DNA of 64,000 bases from NCBI RefSeq assembly GCF_000730385.1, contig NZ_CP008849.1:3968001-4032000 (forward strand), given 5' to 3'. The notes beneath the pieces were generated by a model, which made no database searches, had not been told where the DNA came from, and saw only the letters and a program-made list of their open reading frames with translations. Source of the stretch: Alteromonas australica. Lineage in GTDB: Bacteria; Pseudomonadota; Gammaproteobacteria; Enterobacterales; Alteromonadaceae. The position numbers and the translations under genes are program-made. Position 1 is the stretch's first letter; each line of letters starts with the position of its first letter. Of this stretch, positions 19,529 through 28,448 are shown piece after piece.

Positions 19529-20836
19529 ATGAATATCTCCATCATTCAGGGAATGATCGATGCTATTGATAAACCCGCAATTTTCATCAACCAAGACTAT
19601 GTAATAGAAGCCGTTAACAAGCCCTATAGAGATACCTATCCTGTTACCATTAAGCTGGGCTTCAGTACCTGCTACCAAGTCTCTCACCGCAATAGCAAAC
19701 CATGCGATCTGTGTGGTGAAAACTGCCCAATGGAGCAAGCCAAAGAAACAGGGAAAACCGCCAGCGTGGTGCATGTTCACGCCACCAATGAAGGGCAAAA
19801 TTACTGCGATATTCGTATGAAGCCTATCATTGATGGCGAAGGAGAACTCCTTGGTTACCTAGAGATACTCGACAAACTAGCTTACGCCTCAAACACCTCA
19901 TCCGAAGGAAAGATGGTAGGCGAATCTGATGCGTTTAAGGCTATGTTGAGCAAAATCAACCGTGCTGCCAACTCAAATATTTCTGTGCTTTTACACGGCG
20001 AAACCGGTACGGGAAAGGAACTCGTCTCTCACGCACTTCATAGCAGTAGTCATCGCGCTGAAAAACCCTTTGTCGTCATTGAATGTACAGGCCTAACTGA
20101 TGCGCTATTCGAATCTGAGTTATTCGGTCATGAAAAAGGCGCCTTTACCGGCGCAGTAAATAAAAAGAAAGGGTTGATAGAAACGGTTGAGGGCGGCACG
20201 CTATTTCTCGATGAGGTAGGTGATATCCCTCTTGCTATGCAAGTTAAACTCTTACGCTTACTAGAAACGCAAACATATCGGCCAGTAGGAAGTATAGCCA
20301 TTAAAAAAGCAAATTTTCGCTTAATTTGCGCCAGCCACAAAGATTTATTGGAGCTTGTTAATGCTGGAAAATTTCGCCACGACCTATATTATCGAATAGC
20401 TGGGCTCTCGATTCATTTACCTCCATTACGTGAACGCAATAATGATATTGTTTTGCTAGCAAAACATATATTAAATACATTAGGCAGCGATAAAACCTTG
20501 TCCCAACCTACTTTAGCTGCACTTAAGAAGTATACATTCCCCGGCAACATAAGGGAGCTTAGAAACATAGTTGAGCAAGCAATTCTAATGGCTGATGATA
20601 GAATCATTGAGCCTAGCGATTTACCTGAATATGTCTGCGCATCGACACAGCAAACGGCTCACTTATCACCACAGGGAGAAAAAGACATAATGACGCTAGC
20701 GGAAGTCGAAGCACATTATTTGAAAGATAAAGTCGATGTCTACACCGGCAATACTGAAGACTTAGCCGATGCGTTAGGAATAAGTGTGCGAACGTTGTAC
20801 AGAAAATTACAAGCATTAAAAATAAACGCTCCTTAG
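19529..20836 (+). CDS. PAS-sensing sigma54-dependent transcriptional activator
   Basis: Enhancer-binding protein of 435 residues. The N-terminal PAS domain (about 1-115) contains a Cys cluster (Cys48, 59, 62 and 66, around CDLCGENCPM) that could hold a metal or react to redox state. The AAA+ domain follows with Walker A GETGTGKE (157-164) and the sigma54-contact loop GAFTGA (204-209), and a Fis-type helix-turn-helix closes the protein (DLADALGISVRTLYRKLQAL). It lacks a receiver domain, so it senses a signal directly. Divergent neighbour: the c-type haem DUF3365 protein. Its target promoters are unknown; no clear -24/-12 element was found beside it. Confidence 0.87.
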   Translation: MNISIIQGMIDAIDKPAIFINQDYVIEAVNKPYRDTYPVTIKLGFSTCYQVSHRNSKPCDLCGENCPMEQAKETGKTASVVHVHATNEGQNYCDIRMKPIIDGEGELLGYLEILDKLAYASNTSSEGKMVGESDAFKAMLSKINRAANSNISVLLHGETGTGKELVSHALHSSSHRAEKPFVVIECTGLTDALFESELFGHEKGAFTGAVNKKKGLIETVEGGTLFLDEVGDIPLAMQVKLLRLLETQTYRPVGSIAIKKANFRLICASHKDLLELVNAGKFRHDLYYRIAGLSIHLPPLRERNNDIVLLAKHILNTLGSDKTLSQPTLAALKKYTFPGNIRELRNIVEQAILMADDRIIEPSDLPEYVCASTQQTAHLSPQGEKDIMTLAEVEAHYLKDKVDVYTGNTEDLADALGISVRTLYRKLQALKINAP

Positions 20837-20917
20837 TGCAAAAAATTTACTAGCAAACACCTAATCTCTAACGCTATTATACGATGCTCATATTTTTGAT
20901 AGTTTTAAAGGCTCGTT

Positions 20918-21331
20918 ATTAAAACGCTTATCACCTTTTCTGTGTGTATGGTTCTACTAATGCAAAATGCATTGGCGATCGGGCTGTCTGCCTATTCGAT
21001 GAACAAAGCACATGAACAAGTGGACGGTGGCCTGAGCGATATTGAGCTTATATGTACCGGCAAAACTATGCGTTATGTGTCCGTTAGCGCCTCTGAATTG
21101 GCCGGTGAATTCGTTTTTGTCAGCCCTGAATTAGTTAAAACGCCCCCTCAAAACATCGACTGTACCAATGGTACGCTAGCCGATTTACCCAGTTATACTT
21201 CCGTGAAATACGATTTACAGGTGAGTGTTCTCTTTCAGCGCTTCTATGCGCTTACTGAGTCACTCGTTCAGCGCCCCTATACCGCCTACCCTTACGCGGC
21301 TCCTATTGGCAGAGCACCGCCCCTTTCATAA
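20918..21331 (+). CDS. Small secreted protein of unknown function, start codon uncertain
   Basis: Not firmly recognised. The most sensible reading begins at an ATT codon at 20918, six bases after AAAGG, giving a proper signal peptide (a Lys, then a hydrophobic run ending NALA). The first conventional start is GTG at 20942, which has no ribosome site and cuts the basic part of the signal. The mature part has LICTGKTMRYVSVSA, one further Cys, and a C-terminal PYTAYPYAAPIG stretch. It precedes a TonB receptor resembling copper receptors by 62 bases. DUF2946 proteins often sit in that position and share short ICTG-like segments, so a remote DUF2946 member is possible but weakly supported. Confidence 0.6.
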   Translation: MKTLITFSVCMVLLMQNALAIGLSAYSMNKAHEQVDGGLSDIELICTGKTMRYVSVSASELAGEFVFVSPELVKTPPQNIDCTNGTLADLPSYTSVKYDLQVSVLFQRFYALTESLVQRPYTAYPYAAPIGRAPPLS

Positions 21332-21393
21332 CTGCCACCTAGTATTTCGAGCAAGGCAACTTGCAACCTAATACCACTATAAATGGAAACGTT

Positions 21394-23472
21394 ATGAAAA
21401 AAACACTGACAGCCTTGGCGGTTATCGCCCAAGGTGTTACCCAATGCGCCTTAGCACAAGAATCACAAGGCGAAATAATTACGGTTATCGGAAGCCCGCT
21501 TACCCAAGTAGACGCTGAGCGTATCAACACTTCATCAAATACCGATGCCGACTTTGGCGATCAAATTGAGAAGTTAACAGGGGTGAGCATTACCCGTAAT
21601 GGCCCTGTTACTGGCCTTGTTCAATATCGCGGCTTGTACGGCGATCGAGTGGGCATAACCATAGACGGCGTAGATATCGCAGGGGCTGGGCCAAACGCGA
21701 TGGATTCACCTCTCTCTCACGTCCTTCCTGAACCCGGCCTTCAGGCGGTACTCTATCGCGGTATTGTGCCGGTAAGCGCTGGTGTACAAACCCTTGGCGG
21801 TAAGCTCGATATACGCGCCGATGACAGTGCCCTGTTTAATTTGGCAGATGGTTTGAAGGCTAATTTTAATGGTGCACTTTTCTCTCCTGGCACAGGACAG
21901 CAATATCAAGCTAATGGCGTATACCGTTTCGAAAGTGGTTTTTTAACTGGCGCGTTCACCCATCAACAACGGGATGAGCGGGAGGCCGCTGACGATATCG
22001 CGATTCCTAATAGCGCGTATTTACGTAACGGCGCAAAATTACGGGCTGGCTATGAGCAGGGCAATCACCAATTTACCGCGTCGTATCAAGCGCTAAATAC
22101 AAATCAAAGTGGCACTCCGGCTTTAGCCATGGACATCAACTTTATCGACGCAGCTTGGTATCGCTTAGGCTATCGATACCAAGCTTCTGATAACACGTAC
22201 TTTGTCTTAAATGCATTTGGCAATAGTAATCAGCACGCTATGGATAACTTCAGACAACGTCCCGTGATGATGGACAGTATGGCAAGGCAAAATGACGCGG
22301 ACGCCATTGCTCAGGGATTCAACACGTCTTATGTCACCCCTCTCTATAACGGGACGATTACTCTAGGTGCCAATGTTGCTCACAAACGCAATAATTCCAC
22401 CATCAGCAACCCAAATGACGCCAGCTTTTACATCAATAATTTTGCCTCCACCGAGCAAGATACTTACAGCCTATTCTCTGAATGGGAAGGTGTAAGAAAC
22501 ACGGTGCAGTATCAATTTGGCGCCCGTTTTACACAGGTGAATGCAGATGCAAACGATGTGGGCTCAAATATGGAGATGATGAACGATGCGGTTGCGAGCC
22601 TCGCCATAAGCTTTAATGGTGCCGACCGAGATAAGCGTTTTACTATGTTAGATTTAGCGGCAACCCTTGAAACAGCTATTGGCGACAACGCTATGTTCTT
22701 TGCGGGGGTATCTCAAAAGAACCGAGCACCCAATTACTATGAGTTATACACCTGGCTACCATTGGCAATAACTGGCGGTATGGCAGATGGGTTTAATTAC
22801 ATAGGCAATACGGCTTTAAAAGAAGAAACCGCACGCCAAATTGAATTCGGTACCACCTTTAGCGCAAAAAATTGGACGATATCTCCGCGGTTCTTTTACC
22901 AAGATATAGAGAATTACATCACTGGAATGCCCAGCGAAAACACATCAGCTATCATGTTTTCTAATATGATGAGTGGTACCGTTCCTTTTCAATGGGCCAA
23001 TACCGATGCGGTAATGAAAGGCGTTGATATCACCCTTCACGGTGAACTTTTAGATAACCTCTCCTTAGATATGCTGGCAAGCCACACCCATGGCAATAGA
23101 GACGACATTGACGATGCGCTTTTTCGGATAGCCCCCGAGCGCCTGGTAACCCGTTTACAATGGCAAACCGCATTGTTCGCTTCCCCGCTCTCCCTAGAAG
23201 TCACGTCTGAATTGGTAGGCAGTCAATCCCATGTTTCCGCCTTGCAAAGCGAAACCGCTACCGCAGGCTATGGCCTTTTACACTTAAGCGCAAAATGGCA
23301 ACTGACCCCCGTATTTGCCGTTAGCACACGGATTTCAAATGTAACCGATAAGTACTACGCGGCGCATACTGCCGGTATAAATAGAGTATCGGATGATGCC
23401 AATATTGCCACAGGAGAGAAACTACCAGGTGCAGGCAGAGAGTGGCAACTATCGCTTCAACTGGCGTTCTAA
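21394..23472 (+). CDS. TonB-dependent receptor, resembling copper receptors (OprC/NosA type)
   Basis: Outer-membrane receptor of 692 residues, starting at the ATG at 21394 (MKKTLTALAVIAQGVTQ, signal peptide ending ALA). The plug has EIITVIGSPLTQVDAER and then VGITIDGVDIAGAGPNAMDS, resembling the Met/Cys-containing plug loop of TonB-dependent copper receptors. The barrel is rich in Met clusters (RPVMMDSMARQN, EMMND, MFSNMMSG), which could bind Cu, and ends WQLSLQLAF with a terminal Phe. Copper specificity is inference. No Fur box was found upstream, which argues against an iron-siderophore role. It forms a probable operon with the small secreted protein. Confidence 0.75.
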   Translation: MKKTLTALAVIAQGVTQCALAQESQGEIITVIGSPLTQVDAERINTSSNTDADFGDQIEKLTGVSITRNGPVTGLVQYRGLYGDRVGITIDGVDIAGAGPNAMDSPLSHVLPEPGLQAVLYRGIVPVSAGVQTLGGKLDIRADDSALFNLADGLKANFNGALFSPGTGQQYQANGVYRFESGFLTGAFTHQQRDEREAADDIAIPNSAYLRNGAKLRAGYEQGNHQFTASYQALNTNQSGTPALAMDINFIDAAWYRLGYRYQASDNTYFVLNAFGNSNQHAMDNFRQRPVMMDSMARQNDADAIAQGFNTSYVTPLYNGTITLGANVAHKRNNSTISNPNDASFYINNFASTEQDTYSLFSEWEGVRNTVQYQFGARFTQVNADANDVGSNMEMMNDAVASLAISFNGADRDKRFTMLDLAATLETAIGDNAMFFAGVSQKNRAPNYYELYTWLPLAITGGMADGFNYIGNTALKEETARQIEFGTTFSAKNWTISPRFFYQDIENYITGMPSENTSAIMFSNMMSGTVPFQWANTDAVMKGVDITLHGELLDNLSLDMLASHTHGNRDDIDDALFRIAPERLVTRLQWQTALFASPLSLEVTSELVGSQSHVSALQSETATAGYGLLHLSAKWQLTPVFAVSTRISNVTDKYYAAHTAGINRVSDDANIATGEKLPGAGREWQLSLQLAF

Positions 23473-23529
23473 CAACGTTTACGTTGGCATAGTCCCATTA
23501 AACGTTATGCTATGGGTCGACAACTTCTT

Positions 23530-23559
23530 GAATATAAGGCACTGCAGTGCCTTATATTC
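23530..23559. repeat. Perfect 30-base palindrome
   Basis: GAATATAAGGCACTG is followed directly by its exact reverse complement, with no spacer. It lies 58 bases after the receptor stop and 84 bases before the next gene. There is no following T run, so a terminator is uncertain; an operator or cruciform site is equally possible. Confidence 0.8.
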
Positions 23560-23642
23560 TAGTCGCTAAAAATGAATCGGTCGTGATAGGATTTACGTTA
23601 TAAAACAATTTGCCTAACGACCTGCTTTATAAAGGATTAATC

Positions 23643-26459
23643 TTGCGCTCTTTCTTAACCATGGTAGTTCGCTCTCCCGTCATGCTCATGTGCGTATCCA
23701 TTGTTCTGTGGATGCTATACCCCCCTCTTGTGAACTACTTAATCGATCGCTCAAGCACCTTATTTGTCGCTGGCATTTCTCATACGCTCGCTGCGATTGC
23801 AACCTTGGCGGTGGTCGTTTTTGTATCCATTGGTGATAAGAAAAATGGATTAGCGTCCCTTTTTATTAAGTACAAGCGCCGCGAATTACTTGTTCCTACA
23901 CTCGGTTCGGGCGTACTCATCTGTGCTAACCACCTGCTACTTTATGCTGCGCTAGAGTCATCTCGAGAGTTTGATGTTATTGCCATTTTGATATTTGAAG
24001 CCTGGCCCATCTTATTCTTTTATATTGATAGTACTTTTAGAAAAGCTCAGCGTACTACCTCAGCTACAGACTATATCTTTTCTGGCGCGGCATTCGCTGG
24101 CTTCATTGTGTTGATGGCGCCTAACATCAGCCTCGCCGACTGGCTGCTACTTGAGAGCCCCATGCTCAACACCATTCTGCTAGCTGCTTTAGGTGGCTTG
24201 GCTATGTCCATAAACTGTTATATGCGTATGAAGTGTATGGACGCCTGGAGTCAGCTTTCTGAACAATACGATTTGTCGCTAACCCCCTTACGCCGTGCAA
24301 TTCTGACTGAAGGTGGCGTGCGCTGTGTGGCAGCTCCACTAATTCTCACCACGTTATTTTTGTTTGGTCATCTAGAAAATCAATTTACGCACATTGACTA
24401 CCTCATTGTTGCCTTTGTCGGCATAGCAATCTTAGCTCTAAGCAGTTTACTTTACGATCTTTCTGTTTACTCTGCGCCTAACGCCTCAATCAGTGTATTT
24501 TGGTATTTTATGCCCGTGGGCGCAGTGATTATCCTCGCGACCATGCAAGGGCGCATCCTTAATCAATACGAAGCTGTGGCTTCTGTGCTTATCGTCTCGG
24601 CAAACATTTTCTTAGGGTTAAAGTTTCCTTTGCGTTCGTCTCTTTTAATCTTATTTACCTCTGTTTGTTTAATCGGGATTTGGCTGATTTTTGCCCCCAC
24701 TTATCCTATTGACTCGTATTACGATTTACTCGCCGTCTCAACGGTTTTCTTTGTGTTGTTGGCCACGTTTGCATTGGAAAGAACCACCTCTTTAAATCGT
24801 GAGAGAGAGCGTTTGCTAGGGGAGTTCAACGAAGCGGTCATGCGCTTGCCCAAGCAACCGAATACTGACGAAATAATGAGAGAGAAATATCAACCGCTGA
24901 TTTACAACTATGTGACGAAGCACCTCTTTACCTTTGTGCGTGCGTTTGGAAATCTCAGCGAAATGCGCCACGTTCAAAATGAAATTCAAGAAATAAAACA
25001 TCAGTTACTTTCTCAGGCAGGCGAAAAAGGGCGACTTAGAGAACAGCTTTTAAGCACATTTAACGTGGGTGAGAAAATCATGACCATGGAGAGTGATAGG
25101 ATCCCCCCTGAAGAATTTGTTATTTTGATTTTACTCGGTGCCACCAATGTCTTCTTCTCTTTGATTTTCAGGCCCGATAATTTTTCCGCAGCGCTATTCT
25201 CGCTGATAGTGGCAACCTCAGTGATTTTCCTCATTTTATTAATCAATGAGAGAGACAAATATACACAGGTTAGACATGACCATGCGTTAGTTTGTGGGGA
25301 TATGCTTAGTTATGCGGCTACCTTTAACCAAGGCGCAAATTCTGAAAGTAACAGCACGGTGGCGGCGGTAAAACACACGTTGGAGACCAAATCCACGGGT
25401 GTAAACAATGCCGTGCACAGCTACTGGGTTTTTGGCGTATTTACCTTTCTTTTCTTTGGTTTTGGCTATGCGCTTTTGTATGAAACACTCAATAAAATGC
25501 AGGCCGATGAATCATCACCCATCGTCTCTAGTCGAAACATGAATAACGCCCACGTTAACATTGCTCTTTTAGATTGGCCTGCGGCGCAAATTAAAGCGCA
25601 CATACTCAGCGATATCATCAATACTCATACCGAAACGAAGGCACATTTAGTTTCCGTTGCTCACAAGCGCGCATTTGAAGAAATAGGGAAAAAGAAAGGC
25701 GCTATTGATGTACACCCAGATATCTGGGTGGCTAACAATGCCCCGCTAATTAGAAAGTTTGTTCGCGCTTTTAAATCAATGACATTGAGCCAAGCTTCGT
25801 CCTACGGTCAGCAAGGGCTCTGTTACACAAATTACCAAGACGCTACGCCACTTTCTATTGCAGAATTAGCCTCCTCTGATACCGCAGCACAGTTTGATTT
25901 ATCCAATGATAGTAAAGGTGACATCTGGGTAGGCGCAAAAGGATGGACCGCAGTCGATATTGAAAAACGTCGACTAAACGCTTATGGCCTATCAGCTTAT
26001 TACGATTATCATGTATTTGATCAAGATTTATTGCATCAATTGCTTAAGCGCAATAATGAAAACCAACAACCAAGCCTGTTTTTCTGCTATTACCCAGATG
26101 CGCTGTTTAGTAATGCTAACGTTCAGTTTGTCGATGAAGCGCCCCATAACGAAGCGCACTGGCTATCCATCACAAGAAGCGCTGAAGATAATGATGACCT
26201 AATAGGTACCTCATGGCCTCGCACCGAAATAAAAATAGGTTATCGCGCTTCTCTTGCAGAATCTTTACCTTCCATCGCTAAGTTACTAGACCACTATTTA
26301 ATAGAAAATGAGGAATTAGTAAGCATGCTACATGAAATCGAGGGCGGCGCTCACGTGGAAGACGTTTCACAGGAATGGGTGAATGAGCATAACCATGACA
26401 TTATTGAGTGGCTAACTGGCTTTGCGATTGCCTCTGACAATGACGATAAAGCCCCTTAA
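23643..26459 (+). CDS. EamA-type transporter fused to an OpuAC-like substrate-binding domain
   Basis: About 938 residues. From the N-terminus: ten or so membrane segments of an EamA/DMT-type transporter (to about 330), two further segments, a charged coiled-coil stretch (ERTTSLNRERERLLGEFNE onward, to about 470), two segments, another single segment (about 600-625), then a domain of about 280 residues that reads as the OpuAC/glycine-betaine binding fold (VNIALLDWPAAQIKAHILSD, IDVHPDIWVANNAPLIRKF, IWVGAKGWTAVDIEKRRLN). I take the TTG at 23643 because AAAGGA lies six bases upstream; the ATG at 23661 is the alternative. Established families name each part, but the combination is unusual. Function could be uptake, export or sensing of a quaternary amine; not determined. 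Confidence 0.75.
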   Translation: MRSFLTMVVRSPVMLMCVSIVLWMLYPPLVNYLIDRSSTLFVAGISHTLAAIATLAVVVFVSIGDKKNGLASLFIKYKRRELLVPTLGSGVLICANHLLLYAALESSREFDVIAILIFEAWPILFFYIDSTFRKAQRTTSATDYIFSGAAFAGFIVLMAPNISLADWLLLESPMLNTILLAALGGLAMSINCYMRMKCMDAWSQLSEQYDLSLTPLRRAILTEGGVRCVAAPLILTTLFLFGHLENQFTHIDYLIVAFVGIAILALSSLLYDLSVYSAPNASISVFWYFMPVGAVIILATMQGRILNQYEAVASVLIVSANIFLGLKFPLRSSLLILFTSVCLIGIWLIFAPTYPIDSYYDLLAVSTVFFVLLATFALERTTSLNRERERLLGEFNEAVMRLPKQPNTDEIMREKYQPLIYNYVTKHLFTFVRAFGNLSEMRHVQNEIQEIKHQLLSQAGEKGRLREQLLSTFNVGEKIMTMESDRIPPEEFVILILLGATNVFFSLIFRPDNFSAALFSLIVATSVIFLILLINERDKYTQVRHDHALVCGDMLSYAATFNQGANSESNSTVAAVKHTLETKSTGVNNAVHSYWVFGVFTFLFFGFGYALLYETLNKMQADESSPIVSSRNMNNAHVNIALLDWPAAQIKAHILSDIINTHTETKAHLVSVAHKRAFEEIGKKKGAIDVHPDIWVANNAPLIRKFVRAFKSMTLSQASSYGQQGLCYTNYQDATPLSIAELASSDTAAQFDLSNDSKGDIWVGAKGWTAVDIEKRRLNAYGLSAYYDYHVFDQDLLHQLLKRNNENQQPSLFFCYYPDALFSNANVQFVDEAPHNEAHWLSITRSAEDNDDLIGTSWPRTEIKIGYRASLAESLPSIAKLLDHYLIENEELVSMLHEIEGGAHVEDVSQEWVNEHNHDIIEWLTGFAIASDNDDKAP

Positions 26460-26650
26460 CGTTTTACCGTTGACTTTTCACAAACCACGTTGAATACTGT
26501 GAACATGAATTTATACCTGACGAAAACAATGCCCATTACACAATCGGTACTAAGCATTATTATTCTCGCTATTCTTAGGAATTGGCGGGTACGTTAGTGT
26601 GTAAATAAAACCTTCACTAAAACCCGCCGTACTAAAACGAGACGACAGCC

Positions 26651-27043
26651 ATGAACAACGCGATAACCCATGTATTACACCATTTGCATAGCGCGGTGAA
26701 TGCAGGTGATAAAGACGCCCTTTCAGCCTGTTATGGTCATAACGCAAAAGTGGTAGCTAGCCCCATAAATAGCACAACACAGCGCGATTGCATTTCAGCG
26801 CTCAACCAATTTCAGCAGAAATTTATGCCTGAGCATATTGTCACGACCGGAGACGAAATCGTGATTGAGGCGGGGGATGTGGCGCTAGTGATAGCGAAAC
26901 TCTATCTCGTTCCAAAGCATACCCCCCATGCGCTTCCTTGCGAAGGTAAGCGTGCTGTGTATGTGATGCAGCGCCAAAGCGACGATAGCTGGAAATGTAT
27001 CATCGATAATTTCTTCGGCACTGATTTGCTTGATTTCGCCTAA
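26651..27043 (+). CDS. NTF2-like (SnoaL/ketosteroid-isomerase fold) protein
   Basis: Small cytoplasmic protein of 130 residues with the usual pattern of this fold: an opening helix HHLHSAVNAGDKDALSACYG, a middle strand around VVASPINSTT, and a closing DSWKCIIDNFFG. Members range from isomerases to stress proteins and binding domains; no catalytic residues can be assigned. It stands alone, 191 bases after the EamA-OpuAC fusion, and is followed by a strong terminator, so it probably has its own promoter. Confidence 0.72.
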   Translation: MNNAITHVLHHLHSAVNAGDKDALSACYGHNAKVVASPINSTTQRDCISALNQFQQKFMPEHIVTTGDEIVIEAGDVALVIAKLYLVPKHTPHALPCEGKRAVYVMQRQSDDSWKCIIDNFFGTDLLDFA

Positions 27044-27083
27044 GGTGAAAGTCGTACATACCGCGCCCCTATACCGTCACCCC

Positions 27084-27107
27084 AAAGAGCAGGGTCCCCT
27101 GCTCTTT
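27084..27107 (+). terminator. Intrinsic terminator after the NTF2-like gene
   Basis: Stem arms AAAGAGCAGG and CCTGCTCTTT with a 4-base loop, then T-rich sequence. It lies 41 bases after the stop codon. Confidence 0.8.
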
Positions 27108-27184
27108 TATTATTCGCTTGCAAGCAAAAATAATACGCCCAATGCCGCTGGGTATAACTTCATATTAATGTCTTCCCAATGCAA

Positions 27185-27201
27185 ATGTGATAATATAACA
27201 A
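27185..27201. promoter_or_regulatory. Zur-box-like palindrome 1 upstream of the DUF2796 gene
   Basis: ATGTGATAATATAACAA is close to the gammaproteobacterial Zur consensus ATGTTATA-N-TATAACAT. It is centred at 27193, about 60 bases before the gene, and 31 bases (three helical turns) from a second half-matching site centred at 27224. Confidence 0.65.
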
Positions 27202-27215
27202 CTTCAACTTTAGAT

Positions 27216-27232
27216 ATGTTATACTGTAACGA
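27216..27232. promoter_or_regulatory. Zur-box-like palindrome 2 upstream of the DUF2796 gene
   Basis: ATGTTATACTGTAACGA keeps the left ATGTTATA arm exactly and a partial right arm. It ends 20 bases before the ATG, where a bound repressor would block transcription. Weaker than the first site, but its spacing supports it. Confidence 0.55.
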
Positions 27233-27252
27233 TTAAGCAAAAGTTAATTGTC

Positions 27253-27849
27253 ATGAGTGTCAGTTTCTTGATTAGAACATTTACTTTAGGTGTGGCGGGG
27301 TTGGGCGCGATAGCTGGCGCTATGCTTATGATTGGATCTGCCCAAGCCGCTGAGAATGAACACCGTCATGGTCAAGGAAGCCTGCAAATTTTGCAGGCTG
27401 AGAATCAATGGCAAATAACGCTTTCATTACCCCTCGATGACGCGTTTGGCTTTGAGCATGCCCCTGAAACAGATGAACAGAAATCACAGATACGGCACTT
27501 CGTTGCTCAGGCAGAATCTTTCGATACATTTATAAAAATGCAGGGAAATTGTTCACTTCAAGGTGCCACCGTAAATTTACCTTGGCCCTTTTATGCAGAT
27601 GGCGAACCTCCTCGTCACAGCGAGAATGCGCACAATGAAAGGGTGCATGAAGAAGCGCATTCGCATAAAGACGTAGAAGCGGTTTATCAGATTGGCTGTG
27701 AAGAGGCGATTGAGTCAATAACAGTAAACGTACCCGCCATTTCACCCTCCTTGGTGTCTATTGACGCGCAATGGGCTACAGAAAAAGGGCAAGGCATGCA
27801 AATAATCACGCCGAATGACAATACGCTTTTTCTGCGCCGCAAAAATTAA
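27253..27849 (+). CDS. DUF2796 zinc-responsive periplasmic protein (ZrgA-like)
   Basis: Secreted protein of 198 residues; signal peptide ending SAQA at about residue 32. The mature part has HRHGQGSLQI (typical DUF2796 start), a His-rich spacer around RHSENAHNERVHEEAHSHKD that could bind zinc, and a closing YQIGCEEAIESITVN. DUF2796 proteins include ZrgA, part of a zinc-regulated uptake system described in Vibrio cholerae with an ABC ATPase, a permease and DUF3299. All those partners occur within the next 4.2 kb. Two Zur-box-like sites lie upstream, so induction by zinc starvation is expected. Confidence 0.78.
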   Translation: MSVSFLIRTFTLGVAGLGAIAGAMLMIGSAQAAENEHRHGQGSLQILQAENQWQITLSLPLDDAFGFEHAPETDEQKSQIRHFVAQAESFDTFIKMQGNCSLQGATVNLPWPFYADGEPPRHSENAHNERVHEEAHSHKDVEAVYQIGCEEAIESITVNVPAISPSLVSIDAQWATEKGQGMQIITPNDNTLFLRRKN

Positions 27850-27872
27850 CAGTGACTGATGTGGAGTGATAA

Positions 27873-28310
27873 ATGAGAAACACGTTTACGGATTCATCAA
27901 TGCCAAAATTTGCACCTAAATTACAAACACGCACGGATAAGCTAGCCATATTGTTATCGTCTATGTGTGTGTTGCATTGCCTACTTACCCCTATTTTGCT
28001 TATTGCCATTCCTTCTCTTGCAGGCGTTGCTCTGTTAAATGATGAAACCTTTCATCGTGTGATGTTATTTTTTGTGGTACCCAGCGGTGTTTTAGCCTTG
28101 GCTATTGGCTACTCTCATCATCAAAAAGGGGGGTTAGCAATATCGGGGATATTGGGTCTTGTGGTGCTCAGCAGCCCTTTGTGGCTGGGTCATGAGTATT
28201 TGGGCGAAACAGGTGAAGTGGTGGTAAGTGTCATCGGGTCGGCCATTATCGTGGCGGTGCATACCGTAAACTACCGATTAGGCAAACGTAAGCCCGCTTT
28301 ACCGCAATAA
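27873..28310 (+). CDS. MerC-family small membrane protein
   Basis: Inner-membrane protein of 145 residues with four hydrophobic segments. The first contains a Cys-x3-Cys pair (MCVLHCLLTPILL), the arrangement seen in MerC-like proteins that bind soft or transition metals. It begins 23 bases after the DUF2796 stop, so it shares that gene's putative Zur control. A role in moving or sensing zinc is inference from context; mercury resistance is unlikely, as no other mer gene is present. Confidence 0.75.
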   Translation: MRNTFTDSSMPKFAPKLQTRTDKLAILLSSMCVLHCLLTPILLIAIPSLAGVALLNDETFHRVMLFFVVPSGVLALAIGYSHHQKGGLAISGILGLVVLSSPLWLGHEYLGETGEVVVSVIGSAIIVAVHTVNYRLGKRKPALPQ

Positions 28311-28448
28311 TGCGGTCATTAATCTAAGCCCTCGAAATTTATACTTTCTTTTATCCTCTGGCAGCATAAACTGGTAGTTTCGTTTTAACCTGCTGGCATT
28401 ATTGTTTGACACCAAGCCATCGCATTCAAAATTCTAAGGAAATTTATT

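Noticed and set aside
27084..27107. Hairpin considered as a Zur-linked regulatory element
   Set aside because: Its stem and T run are plain terminator features of the NTF2-like gene upstream.
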